Shown here in pieces: positions 1 to 10,472 of a DNA stretch of 64,000 nt (position 1 is the stretch's first letter; each line of letters begins with the position of its first letter). Source of the DNA: Euborellia annulipes (Eukaryota; Arthropoda; Insecta; Dermaptera; Anisolabididae); assembly GCA_023213315.1 (NCBI GenBank), contig JAKCPI010005698.1, positions 62,001 to 126,000 of the forward strand. Reading direction: 5' to 3'. The notes beneath the pieces were generated by a model. It had not been told where the DNA came from, did not search any database, and was given only the letters and a program-made list of their open reading frames with translations. A program made the translations under genes and the position numbers.

Positions 1-240
1 AGGTTTGTTAAATTATAAAAAAAAAAAAAATTAGCCTACCCTTCCAATTAAAACTAAATCCTAGAACCGAACTTGCTTGTTACGGTTTTAAATAGGGATA
101 AGAAATTTTATCGCTTAGGTCGGGAAACGAACTATGCATATTTTAAATAAAAAACTACAAATAACGTAATTGTAGAAAGAAAGAACTAATAATTATGTTT
201 CAAAATATTTATATTTCAATATTTATATATTCAAAAATAT

Positions 241-353
241 ATTTATTAAATTATAACATTTAATGCGATATTACGTGTCACCAGTTGTAAAGTCACCTCT
301 GAGGATGACACGTAAGTGTCAAATGCGCATCAAGTGTTATTATTTAATAAATT
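241..353. repeat. Short imperfect inverted repeat (MITE-like)
   Basis: The arms at about 241-282 and 304-353 are imperfect reverse complements. The outer arms are AT-rich and the inner parts read TTACGTGTCA and TGACACGTAA around a short loop. This is the shape of a small foldback MITE. No transposase and no clear target-site duplication were seen. Confidence 0.5.
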
Positions 354-1249
354 ATTTTGTAACATAACCGAGTTTATTCCTTTTTACAATTCATAATGTT
401 TCAACGAAAACGATTGATAGTTTAAATTTAAATAAGTACAAATTAACTCAGACAATAATTTAATAAATAGAGAGGTGGAGTAGTAGTAGCTTATAGAATA
501 TAAAAGCGAAGCTTTGGTTTGTTGTTTTTTCTCATAAAAATAACAAACCAAGTGCTTAACATGATTTATTTGTTTAATGGCTAGTCCAGTCCAAATCAAA
601 TAATCTGCTTGCTTGTTCAACTCGCTACCAAAAGGTAAAAATGAATAATATGTTGTAATAAAGGCACATCACACATTCCTAATTAAGGTAAGTGATGAGC
701 TGTCACCCCAGATTTTTTCTTCCAGTTCCATAAATCAGGTATTATATGTTTCAAGGGGGTTATTTCTCTTTCGCTGAGTGAACTCTAACAAGCGTTCCCT
801 TATTTTTGAAACGGATAATAGATCATTTAAAATCGATATGGTCCCTAGACTAGTAAAAATATACACAGTCAATATAAATGAATATCATATAATAAATAAA
901 TAACATTAAGTTTCAAAAGGTTTTTATTTTAGCTTATGCTGATGATAAAATCAGAAAAAGCGCGGTGAAAGCTCGGGATTGGTGACCTCGGACAATCAGT
1001 GTGTGGAACGTCCCCCGGTTGGTGTCATCGATATTAATGTATTTATTAAATCTATATAAATAAATTAATAACACCTAAATGGTCTCTGTAGCCGAATAGG
1101 GTTTAAAAAAATCTTTGAATATTTATATTGTGAAGAAATATAAATACCACAGGGTCGTGTTAAACTTAGGGTCTTAGGGGCGGATGCTATATTTCTAGTT
1201 AACTAGTAATTTTTATCCAACCGATAGCAAATCATTAAAATTCCAGTTG
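354..1249. other. AT-rich stretch, no gene seen
   Basis: Only short, compositionally biased reading frames occur here, with no recognisable domain, RNA gene or terminal inverted repeat. Confidence 0.6.
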
Positions 1250-1923
1250 AAAAAATCTGGTGTGACTGGCGCACAGCACAAACTTTCTCTTACCTTCGGT
1301 AATCGAAAGTGTGTACTGTGCTTGTCACACCAGATTTTTTGTGTCGACTAGATTTAGTTTCCGGCAGTAGGGAATATTTGAATTCAGATGTAAAATTTAT
1401 AAGTATGGGAAAATATTTATATTTTGTTACCATGGCAACCATTTCTCCTATCTTTCCTATGAAGCACAAGAGTAAAGTGTGCTTCAAACAATTTTGAGGG
1501 CAAAACGAGAATATACATTTGAAAGAGCATCTAAAAAATAATTGATTTTTGAATTTTAATAAAATCGTTAGAGCGAATTTTGAGAAAATCGAAAAAAACT
1601 GAAAAAGTACATTAGTAAAGTACTAGTACTCTTTGGCCGATTTTGATTAAAAGCTTATTTTTCCGGTCCCAGGGGCTGTTTAACTTAAATATAAAATTTC
1701 AACCTCCTAGCTCAATTCCTTCATGCTTAAAATTGAACACACAAAACACACACACACACACACACACACAGACAGACCATGTCGCGAAAACCACTTTTTT
1801 GGATTCAGGGGACCTCAAAACGTGAAGATCCATCAAAATCTCGACATCGAATTTTTGACATGAATCCAATACTTTCTCTCTATATATATATTACATATAT
1901 ACATAGGTAAGAGAAAGTAAAAA
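1250..1923 (+). mobile_element. HMH repeat, near full-length copy
   Basis: This is a reference copy of the dominant dispersed repeat. It starts with the P-hairpin (1250-1341), an imperfect palindrome beginning TCTGGTGTGAC and ending GTCACACCAGA. A non-coding body follows, then a CA microsatellite (about 1748-1770), a second body, and a terminal AT-rich hairpin (about 1871-1920). ACTTTCTCTTACC at 1282-1294 and its reverse complement at 1906-1918 form subterminal inverted repeats, one inside each hairpin. No coding capacity and no clear target-site duplication were seen. The class is unassigned; the layout recalls Helentron-associated or DINE-1-like elements, but that is inference. Confidence 0.8.
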
Positions 1924-2864
1924 TGAGTTTTTTCATGTTTAATTAGCTATTTGATGTAAAAGGAAAGTTTTGTGAAGTTAATAAAAATTATTAAAAATCA
2001 AAATTAAAATTAATATTAAAATAATTATTAAAGCTTTTTTTTGACTTTTTTGACAAAAATTTCCAAAAAAAAATAAATAAAGCTACACTTGTGTTGGTAA
2101 TGTCACCCCTCGAAAGCCATAGTCAACTAGATTATCCGCGGTATAGCTAGTTAATTAAAAGTGAAACAACCGGTCCTTAATTCATAAAAAATCTATGATA
2201 ACTTTAATTTTTAAAATATACAGGTAATTATTTTATGTTAGTTGTTTATAAGAATAAAATCAGATCAGTCATATATACAAAAATACCCAATTAAAGTAGA
2301 AGGCAAATTTATTTTATAACCAGGTTTCGCTAATAGAAATAATTTAACAGGACTCAATGGGTTTGAGGTTTGTGTGTTCAACAAAAGAAATAAAATATCC
2401 AAGCTTAATTCTAATAAAATAAGATCTGCATTATTGTTTAATGAATATTTAGTAAATGGAATATGGTCGCTGGCTGAGATAAGCCCCAAGTGCAAGTTTT
2501 TCCTGGTTCCTCTTTAAAACCAGCTCATGCTCTATCTTGCTTTATTCATCGCTATCTAGCCAAATTGTCTTTTGTCCTTTAAATTTACCTTAAGCTCCTC
2601 TCGGTCTACTTGAGACCTCCAAGAATAAATGATAAAATAGTTTTAAACCCCCGCCCCCAACCTCTCCTTTACAAAGTTTAAACCATCTGTTAGATAATTT
2701 AAATTTAGATAAAAGGGCTTCCGCTAACTCTCAGTCTTAGTCTTAGAATATCTAATAAGAGAGAGGGAGAGAGAAAACATTTTATCTCCTATCATACAAT
2801 TAATTTTCCTAAAAATTATTCATTTACTTTAAACTAAAAATACACCAAAAAGCCATAATTGAAA
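1924..2864. other. AT-rich stretch, no gene seen
   Basis: It contains one 76-codon frame on the minus strand (2265-2495) with no convincing domain. An AG-rich simple tract lies near 2755-2776. Nothing else is recognisable. Confidence 0.55.
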
Positions 2865-3144
2865 TTTTGAAACAAAACAACTCTTTGGCCGATTTTGTTC
2901 AAAAGCGTCATGTTACGTCAAGTGTCATGTTTAGCGTCATGTTGTGCCAGGAGGGTATATCTAATTTCAACCTCAGCCACTTTTCTTTCTTGAGATATTT
3001 TGTTCACAGACAGACAAACCATTTTGCAGGACCCACTTTTATGGATAAAGGGGATCTTAAAGCATGTATTTCCATCAAAATCTTGACATCGAATTTTTGT
3101 AATAAATTCAATACTTAATATATATAGAAGTGAAAAAGTAAAAA
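2865..3144 (+). mobile_element. HMH repeat, 3' part only
   Basis: Diverged copy holding the CTTTGGCCGATTTTG body motif, a short microsatellite (GACAGACA) and the CATCGAATTTTTG segment before a degenerate terminal hairpin. The P-hairpin end is missing. Confidence 0.7.
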
Positions 3145-3351
3145 ATCTAATAAAATTGAAAAAAAAAAAATTTAATTATTTTTGTGAGTTGTATTTACTT
3201 ACAGGGCCGAAACTAGGAGCATTGTTAGGAGGAGCAAAACTTAATTTGCCGCCCCCTCCTTACCAATATTATATTATGCCGCGACCTCCCCTCCACCCTC
3301 CATAGCGCCGTCACTGTAACTAAGCCAAATTGATTTTAAAATTTTAATAGT

Positions 3352-3353
<2 letters not shown>

Positions 3354-3385
<32 letters not shown>
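3354..3385. repeat. Poly-G homopolymer, 32 bases
   Basis: An uninterrupted run of 32 G inside the hAT element. Such runs recur within or next to hAT MITEs here (near 10500, 13850, 17716, 44905, 56545 and 56760). The exact length is likely unstable or affected by sequencing. Confidence 0.85.
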
Positions 3386-3387
<2 letters not shown>

Positions 3388-3610
3388 TTTAAATTTGAGT
3401 CTCTAAAATTTTCCCGCCCTAGGCACGGGCCTCATCCATAAATCCACGATTGTCACGAATTATGAAAATTCTTGTTCCTTAGAGGGGTGAGAATTTGAAA
3501 TACGAATATACAGAATTATAAATTATTTATTCAATTCAATTTTAATTTTATTTATTATGCATAATACTGTAAAGTTAAATAGAATATGTTCATTTCTTGG
3601 ATATCCTTGA

Positions 3611-3864
3611 TATGGGCCGTTTATTTTGAAAGTGGTGTAAGTCCATTTTCTATTGTTTCGAGAAAATGAAAGGTTAGCATATCTGTTTATTAAAAAATCT
3701 ATTTACCGACCAATTTTCAATTGTACAAAACGAGGGAATTTTTTAAGAAATTTACCACTAGCTAGTAATACATAGAAAATTTACATTAATTTAAGCCTAA
3801 ATTATGTGATATCTCATTTAAAAAAAAAATGGACTTACACCACTTTCAAAATAAACGGTCCATA
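3611..3864. mobile_element. MITE with ~36 bp terminal inverted repeats, nested in hAT
   Basis: The arms begin TATGGGCCGTTTATTTTG on the left and, read inward from the right end, TATGGACCGTTTATTTTG. They continue for about 36 bp through the TGGTGTAAGTCCATTTT segment. ATATG flanks both sides, or a TA target can be read. It is non-coding and nested inside the 3202-4005 hAT element, so it is the younger insertion. Confidence 0.7.
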
Positions 3865-4013
3865 TGTTCACTTTTCAAACATTTCTTAATAATTAATTTA
3901 ATTTTGTTTTTGTGAACCACTTCCTAATTTGCCACCCTGAGCATATGCCCTCAATGTCCTTCACCTAGATCCGCCCCTCACTCATCTTTCCTAGATCCGG
4001 CCCTGTGTACTTA

Positions 4014-5187
4014 CACAAAACTTTTTACCTATCCAAGTTTAGTTTTATTTGGATGGGATTATTATTATTATATGCTATTTAGAGAAAAAAAATTTTTTTG
4101 AGAGATGGATATACGTTAGGGAATTATATGTAGCTACTAAATCAATGTAATCTCATCTAATATTTGTATAAATTAAAAAATAAATTTCACAATTTATCTT
4201 GTCTTGTAAAAGTTTTTTTTTTTTTTGTTTCATTTATTCAAGATTGTTATATAAAATTTATGTTGTGAGAATGATGTATAGTCCCGTGATGGTCTAATTT
4301 AAATCAAAATCGATCATTTGTCATACGTGTGTGAAACAGACATGTTAATTTTTTTTTATGCCTATCAAGGCCAATTCAAAGTGTCACTTTACGAAATGAT
4401 AACAAATAGAGATAGTGTATTATTATAGAAAAATATCGGGGAATCCCTCTCTCAATAATCAAAGAAAAATACAATAATTTAAAAAAAAAAATGTTATTCA
4501 ATTTCCTGGCTGCTCAGTTTTCCATTTCCTAATCGAATACATAGCCAAATCTCATTGGTAATATTTTTCCCCTGGCGGTTTTCAGGACGCCACCCGCCTC
4601 GTCACTAATTTGATGAAAAAACATTTTTTTTTCCATTTGCTTATCGGATCTTTTATTTCTCAATTATTCTGTTGTTTGACATTTTTTCCCCCACTCATCC
4701 TTCCTATTGATTTCTAACATAATAAGCTAATTTAAATTTAAATGAAATTAAACGATTAAATTTAGTCTCCTATTGATCAAGAAATTCTCATATGCTGAAT
4801 GAATAATAATTGGCTCATTAAATTGAAGAGAATTTTGTTGTATGAGGAAAGAGAAAGAGAGGTGTGTGTTTAGCAATAGCTTTAAGACCATAATTCATTG
4901 CTAATTATTTTCAAAATAAATTTTATAAAGGGTTAGACAGATTTTTCAAGCATTCAATAAAACACAATTTACATTGATTTCAAAAAAGTTTTTATAGTTA
5001 ATTGAAGTATCAGTTATCCGTTTACGAAAAATATCAGACAAATGACCAGCTCTTGCTGCTCCAAAGGTCACCACTGTTTTGTTTAAATTTTGGATGACAT
5101 AATTGTGGCTCTATCTCACCAATAATACGAATAATTTCATCTTTTAGTTCTGGAATCGAATATAGATTGTTTTTATAAACCTGGCTT
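4014..5187. other. AT-rich stretch, no gene seen
   Basis: Homopolymer-rich DNA without a credible coding frame, RNA gene or recognisable repeat end. Confidence 0.55.
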
Positions 5188-5655
5188 TTAATGAAATGTA
5201 TCATTAATAACTTTTATTTTAAGGTGCGGGTCTCGAAAAGCCGTTAGATGACGATTGACTACCGAGTTACTCGAGGCGGCAAGAGATGGCGTTAGTTTTT
5301 CCCATAGGAATACAAGGGATTTATTCCATTTCATTTTAAAGCTTCCAGCTAATTAAATAAAGGTAGAAAATTTATTATTTTTTTAACACAATGATTACTA
5401 ATTTAATTATCTATAAGATATAGAGCGGATTTTTTAAAAATATCTTTTATTTAATGCGATTAATCTAAAAAAAAAAATGTATTTTTTCAAAAATCAAAAA
5501 AAGGGCTTTTATAAGTTGTAGATATTTTAAATAGCTTTAATTTAAAAAAAATTTGAGGTCTATAGCTTCAAAATTGTGGCCGCTGGTATCTTCCAAAATT
5601 AGCACCCCGAGACGCGCACCTTAATGAAATGTATCATTATTAACTTTTATTTTAA
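5188..5655. repeat. 35 bp direct repeats flanking a TTAA MITE
   Basis: The 35 bp at 5188-5222 and at 5621-5655 match except for one base. Each copy starts and ends with TTAA. They directly abut the MITE at 5223-5620, so the order is TTAA-x-TTAA-MITE-TTAA-x-TTAA. A normal duplication for this target is 4 bp, so the longer repeat needs another explanation, for example insertion at the middle TTAA of a pre-existing tandem duplication. Confidence 0.75.
5223..5620 (+). mobile_element. TTAA-target MITE (family with TIR GGTGCGCGTCTCG)
   Basis: The ends read GGTGCGGGTCTCG and CGAGACGCGCACC between TTAA target duplications. Two more copies lie at 24881-25266 (same orientation) and 7254-7526 (inverted, truncated). 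It is non-coding. TTAA duplication is known for piggyBac and Kolobok superfamilies; which one applies here cannot be decided from the termini alone. Confidence 0.8.
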
Positions 5656-6448
5656 CCTTTTAGAATTTTATTTCCTTCAACTTCGATTTGACAACAAGAA
5701 ACGAGAGTAGAAATTGAAAACTAATAAAAATATCAATATTTTTTTTCTATTTCCTGTTAATTTATTGTCAAATGCACTCCTCAGTTCTCAAACCCTCTTT
5801 TTAAATTGATTAATAGTGGACCATTTTTCTTTCTTTTTCTTATGATTAATTGGAATCTCAAAAAGGGAAAAAATTATCAATCAATATTCTAAGGTATTTT
5901 TCCATCAGGAAACCATATTAAATAAAATGCTGATTGCAAAAATGATATTAATGTACATTTGTGATTCGATCGAGAATAGACTATGTATTATGGGTTGTAT
6001 GTATTTCTCGTTTTTGAATAAATAAGGATATAATTCCATTATATTTAAATTTCCGGCTTTGCCCCAATCTCTATTAAAAATGTTTCTTTTAATTTTTTTT
6101 ATGTTTTAATTATTTTTATTCTTTTATTTATTTAATTTAACATGATACCAGAATTAGTCATTGTATGACTATCACACTTTTGTAATTTTTTATTCTTATC
6201 ATTTAATAAATTTATAACTAAGCTTATAAAATTTAAACAGATTATCGCTTGCTTGGAAATGTTTAAATATTGAACAAACGCACTTACAAATATGAGTATT
6301 TAACATTATTTCATACGAAATAATTTCATTCATTAGAACAATTGGTGATAAATAGGATAAAGGCCATTCCAACTTCTGTCCCTGGACTAATGCCTTATTG
6401 TCTAAATACACACAACTCCATTGGGAAAAATATGTGTAACAACTTCGC
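5656..6448. other. AT-rich stretch, no gene seen
   Basis: No credible ORF, RNA gene or repeat terminus was recognised. Confidence 0.55.
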
Positions 6449-6504
6449 TCCCGGGGGGAAGGGGGGGAGGGCCCCCCCCCCCATGGGGGGGGGGGGGGGG
6501 AGGG

Positions 6505-6540
<36 letters not shown>

Positions 6541-6765
6541 TAAAAAAAAAAAAAAAAAAAATTTTATTCCCGCCCCTCCTCAAGGCGTAAATATTATTAG
6601 TGTACAGCGGAGTATCCAAACCTCCAAGCTCAATTAGACGTAAAAACAATAATTTTTCATATTTTATATTTAATTTAATTATTCGTTTATAGTGATCAAT
6701 TTGTAAAAGGGGAGTCCAGTAGGATGAACCCCCCTTGCCTGGGCATAAGCACGCCACGCGGCTAC
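6449..6765. repeat. Low-complexity G/C/T/A runs with hAT-like remnant
   Basis: Bases 6449-6580 are successive homopolymer runs (G, C, G, T, A). The adjoining 6602-6765 starts CAGCGGAGTATCC and ends near CAAGCCAC-type hAT terminal sequence (TGCCTGGGCATAAGC), suggesting a decayed hAT MITE. The reading frames across the homopolymers are artefacts of composition. Confidence 0.4.
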
Positions 6766-6784
6766 TAATACAAATAAACGTCAA

Positions 6785-7253
6785 AGAGTAATTTATTAAA
6801 GAAGATTAAGAGTTATTAAAGGAGCCATCTAAAAATACCTGTCTGTTTTATATCTAGACGAATCTATTATAGACTACGAGGTTATTTTATAGAAAGCTAA
6901 AAAAAAATTTTACTTTAGTCTCTCAATAATAATGTATATTATAAAGGAAAAAAAATACGTCCAAATAGTTTCCGAATTCGTGTGCGAATTAAAAATTAAA
7001 TTAAGTCTTATAATTGTTATTAAATAATTAATTAAATTCTGTATATTAATAGACAATATGAAATGTGTTTCGGTCCCATCTGGTCCAAATCTGTTTCTCC
7101 CTCATCCACCTCCAAGCATTATAAATGCTTTCATAGAAGAAACTCTTCAACTAAAAAGTTTTGAAGAATTTTTAAGAAAATAATTAAAAGGCACAAAAAC
7201 AAACAGGGGATTCATCCAAATCCTCTTGTTACAAATAATTAATCTAACCTAAA
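6785..7253. other. AT-rich stretch, no gene seen
   Basis: No recognisable feature. Confidence 0.55.
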
Positions 7254-7526
7254 GGTGCGCGTCTCGGGATGCTAATTTTGGGAGATTCCAGCGTCCACAA
7301 TTTTGAAGCTATTAACCACAATTTTTTTTTAAATTAAAGCTATTTAAAAAATCTACAACTCATAGAAGCCCTTTTTTTTGATTTTCGAAAAAATAAAATT
7401 TTTTTTTAGATTAATCGCATTAAAAAAAAGATATTTTTTTAAAATCCGCTCTATACCTTATAGATAATTAAATTAGTAATCATTGTGTTAAAAAATAATT
7501 AATTTTTTACCCTTAATTAAGTAGCT
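7254..7526 (-). mobile_element. TTAA-target MITE, truncated copy
   Basis: It starts GGTGCGCGTCTCGGG and follows the same interior as the copies at 5223-5620 and 24881-25266 read in reverse. The other terminus, with its CGAGGCGGCAAGAG segment, is absent, so the copy is truncated at about 7526. Confidence 0.75.
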
Positions 7527-8510
7527 ATTGTAAAAGATATTTTGAATTTAATTATATAAAGAAATATTTTTTAATATCAAAAAGATAAAGAGACATGTGG
7601 TCTCAAGGCTTCAATTAATCCAGCATCACAAACAAAAAATGATTAAAAAGAGTACGGAGGCGTAACAGTTAAAAGTTGACCGGACGGAAGTAGATAGATC
7701 ACGCTCTGAAGTTTACTCCTTGTGTGTAGGCAATCGGTACGCTCGACTGTAAATTGTTGACTTTCATCTGCAATCTTAAAAACTATATGATTAAATTAGA
7801 TTATTTTATTATAATTTGAATATCAAATTAGAGAAATATGCCCTACTTGCTGTTAACCTATCAAGAATCTTCTTCTAACGTGGCATTCCAAGACGGGGTC
7901 GGCAAGAGGGACCGAAAGAGAAAAAACAAGCTAGTCCGATGCACGGCCTGGTAGCTGGTAAAAGGGTTTGGGTAATTCGTGGTCACCAGTAAAATTAAAA
8001 CTGTAATGACTCTCTAGGAATAAACTTGTAATTTATAAAATTCTGTTCAAAATGATATAATGAGATGTAAGAAAACATTTGGCCACACACACACACACAA
8101 ACGCACACAGTCACACCCGAACGAGAATATTGTAAAAACTACACACAATTTGTGCTTATCGAACGAAATCTCCAAATGTCAATTCATATCATTACAATAA
8201 TTTCCTTCCTCTACTTTTCGGTCAGTTTACTCTATTAATTATTGAATATTGTTTGAACAAAATTTCAAATAATTTTTTTTTTAGATGATCTATTTGATTA
8301 AAAGTTGTTTGACGTTAAAGTAGTCCAGCTCATTTTTTTAATTATTGCTTATTTATTGGGGTTTAGCTACACCCTAAGGTTAGATTGGCTACTTATTTAG
8401 TATATAGAAATAAAAATATTGATTTCTTGGATCTTTAATTTGTTAAAAAAAAAAACTTACTCTTTTGAAATTTATATTATTTTTTCTCGAAGGTTCTACC
8501 ACATGGTCAG
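7527..8510. other. No gene seen; short CA microsatellite
   Basis: The segment 7640-7990 is less AT-rich but has no recognised domain or repeat end. A CA tract lies at about 8083-8100. Confidence 0.5.
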
Positions 8511-9538
8511 TTTTTTACTTTCTCTTACCTATATATGACTATATATAGAAAGAAAGTATTGATTTCATGTCAAAAATTTGATGTCAAGATTTTGATGGAT
8601 ATACATGTTTTGAGGTCCCCTGAGTCAAAAAAGTGTTGTCTTGCAACACGATCTGTCTGTGTGTGTGAGTGTCTGTGTTCAATTTAAAGCATGAAGGAAT
8701 TGAGCTAGGAGGATGAAATTTTATATTTAAGTTAGGAACCCACCTGAGGCGTAAAAATAAGCTTTTGAATACAATCAGTCAAAAAGTACTAGCATTTTAC
8801 TGATGTATTTTTTCAGTTTTTTTTTTTCGATTTTCTCAAAATTCGCTCGAACGATTTTGATTAAAATTCATAAATCAATTATTTTTTAGATTCTCTTTGA
8901 AATGTATATTCTCATTTTGCTCTTGAAATCTTGTGAAAACCACTTTACTCTTGTATTTCATAGGAAAGATTGGAGATATTGTTGTCAAAATATATTTTTC
9001 TGTTTATAAATTTTACATTTTGAATTCAAATGTACCGCAAGTTACTGTTGGAAACAGGGCGACCAAGCTATTCTGCGCCCAGGAAGATATTTTTTGGCCC
9101 CCCCCAAAAAAAACTTAAAAATTTAATTTGCCGCCCCCTCCTTAAAATTTTCCCTGATCTCAAAAATTTTTCTGCGAAAAATTTTTTTTTTCGCGGAACC
9201 AAAATTTTTTCCCGTATGCCGCCCGCGGAACATTTTCTCTTGGCGGAACCAAAATTTTTCCCGCCCGAAAAAATTTTTTACCTTCTTTTAGAGACACGAA
9301 ATTTTTGCCGCCCGCGGAACATTTTCTCTTGCGCGTACCTAAATTTTTTGTCGCCCGCGGAACCTAATTTTTCCGGGTGCCGCTTGCGGAACCAAAATTT
9401 TTCTTTACATTTTTGCCGCCCTGGGCGCCTAGTTGCTAGTGGACCTGGTTGGAAATTAAATATGTGTCGACACAAAAAATCTGGTGTGGCAAGTACAGAA
9501 CACAATACTGTGCGACCAGTGACACCAGATTTTTTTTA
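8511..9538 (-). mobile_element. HMH repeat, full copy split by a hAT MITE
   Basis: The terminal hairpin (TACTTTCTCTTACC) is at the left and the P-hairpin at the right (about 9473-9538), with a GT microsatellite near 8655-8680. The copy is interrupted at 9055-9447 by a hAT MITE with its target duplication. Removing that insertion restores the usual GGAAACTAAAT body sequence. Confidence 0.8.
9055..9447. mobile_element. hAT MITE nested in HMH
   Basis: A perfect 8 bp duplication GTTGGAAA lies at 9047-9054 and 9448-9455. The termini are CAGGGCGACCA and, on the other strand, CAGGTCCACTAG. The interior has several imperfect repeats of a GCCGCCCGCGGAAC motif followed by T-runs. Both-strand reading frames across it (for example 9030-9539) are not genes. 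Confidence 0.85.
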
Positions 9539-10390
9539 ATATACGTACTTAACTGCCTATCTCCAAAAAAAAGAAAAATATTTTGTCTATAGATTGTAAA
9601 GATAAAATTACATGGCTAACTAAGAAAAATTTTTTTTTAATAAAATATCAAATATCAAAGATGGAAATATCTTTTGTATAAAGAGAACCAAGAAGATCAT
9701 GTAATAACGAATTCGAGTAATTTCACCTGTGTCTATAATCTGCTCCCAATTACTAAAAGTCTCAAAAGTAATTGGTCATTCGATATTTTTTGTTTCATCT
9801 TAAAGGATAATTAGCAAAGATTGTAAATAAAAACCAAAATCATCAAATTTCACGATTTAACGATAAGAAATTGATTTTAAATAAAATTACTTTTGAATCC
9901 TGAGTAAGATGGAATTTTTTTTTATTTGATTGATCATCATTGAATAAACAAATATAAATAAGTGAAAAACAAAAAAACAAATGAATGAATAAAATGGAAA
10001 AACAAGATGTTTCAATAAATATTTACACAAATAATATATATATTTCTTTGATATAAAAAATAAATAAAATCGCATCTGAGAGAAACGCTTTTCCATTTTT
10101 TCGTTGTTGAGATAGATTTATATTTTTATTTTTTTTTTATCTCGTTAGGGAAATTTGTCCTTCATTTCTCATTTATTTAAAAAAAAAAAAAGACGGGAGC
10201 GAGAAAAAAAGTTGTCAAACCGGCAAAAATATAGAAATGTGAAAATATAAAACATGAACTCGTTCTTTACTTTTTTTTTTTTTATATTATTATTTGAAAA
10301 GTTTTTCCATCATGAAATGGCTCTATTGAAAGTAGAATTATCTTTTAAATAATATTGACTACCAATCTATGTTCGGAATTTGAATGGCAT
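9539..10390. other. AT-rich stretch, no gene seen
   Basis: A- and T-homopolymer-rich DNA. The 69-codon minus-strand frame at 9887-10096 is composed of F/Y/I/K codons and shows no domain. Confidence 0.55.
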
Positions 10391-10472
10391 GAAATAGAAA
10401 AAATCTGATGTGATGAAATAGAAAAAATCTGATGTGGCTGGTCGCGCAGTACACAACTTTCTCACCTTAGGT
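10391..10472 (+). mobile_element. P-hairpin half with a ~23 bp tandem duplication
   Basis: The left arm of the HMH P-hairpin (AATCTGATGTGGCTGGTCG through TTTCTCACCTTAGG) is preceded by a duplicated segment GAAATAGAAAAAATCTGATG. The right arm is missing where the hAT element at 10473 begins. Confidence 0.65.

Larger units (their letters stand above)
3202..4005. mobile_element. Non-autonomous hAT element
   Basis: The ends read CAGGGCCGAAACTAGG and CCTAGATCCGGCCCTG, giving inverted termini of hAT type. Flanking 8 bp sequences TTTACTTA (3194-3201) and TGTACTTA (4006-4013) differ at one base and fit the 8 bp duplication made by hAT transposases. There is no transposase ORF. The interior holds a long poly-G run and a second nested MITE (3611-3864). 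Confidence 0.75.

Noticed and set aside
1748..1770. CA/GACA tracts considered as CRISPR-like or regulatory arrays
   Set aside because: They are simple microsatellites at a fixed place in HMH copies; this is nuclear animal DNA and no spacer-repeat pattern exists.
2265..2495. 76-codon minus-strand frame with faint resemblance to a LINE endonuclease
   Set aside because: No catalytic residues could be placed and no neighbouring LINE sequence was found.
6342..6784. 82- and 129-codon frames rich in Phe, Lys, Gly and Pro
   Set aside because: They run through G, C, T and A homopolymers and encode only low-complexity peptides.
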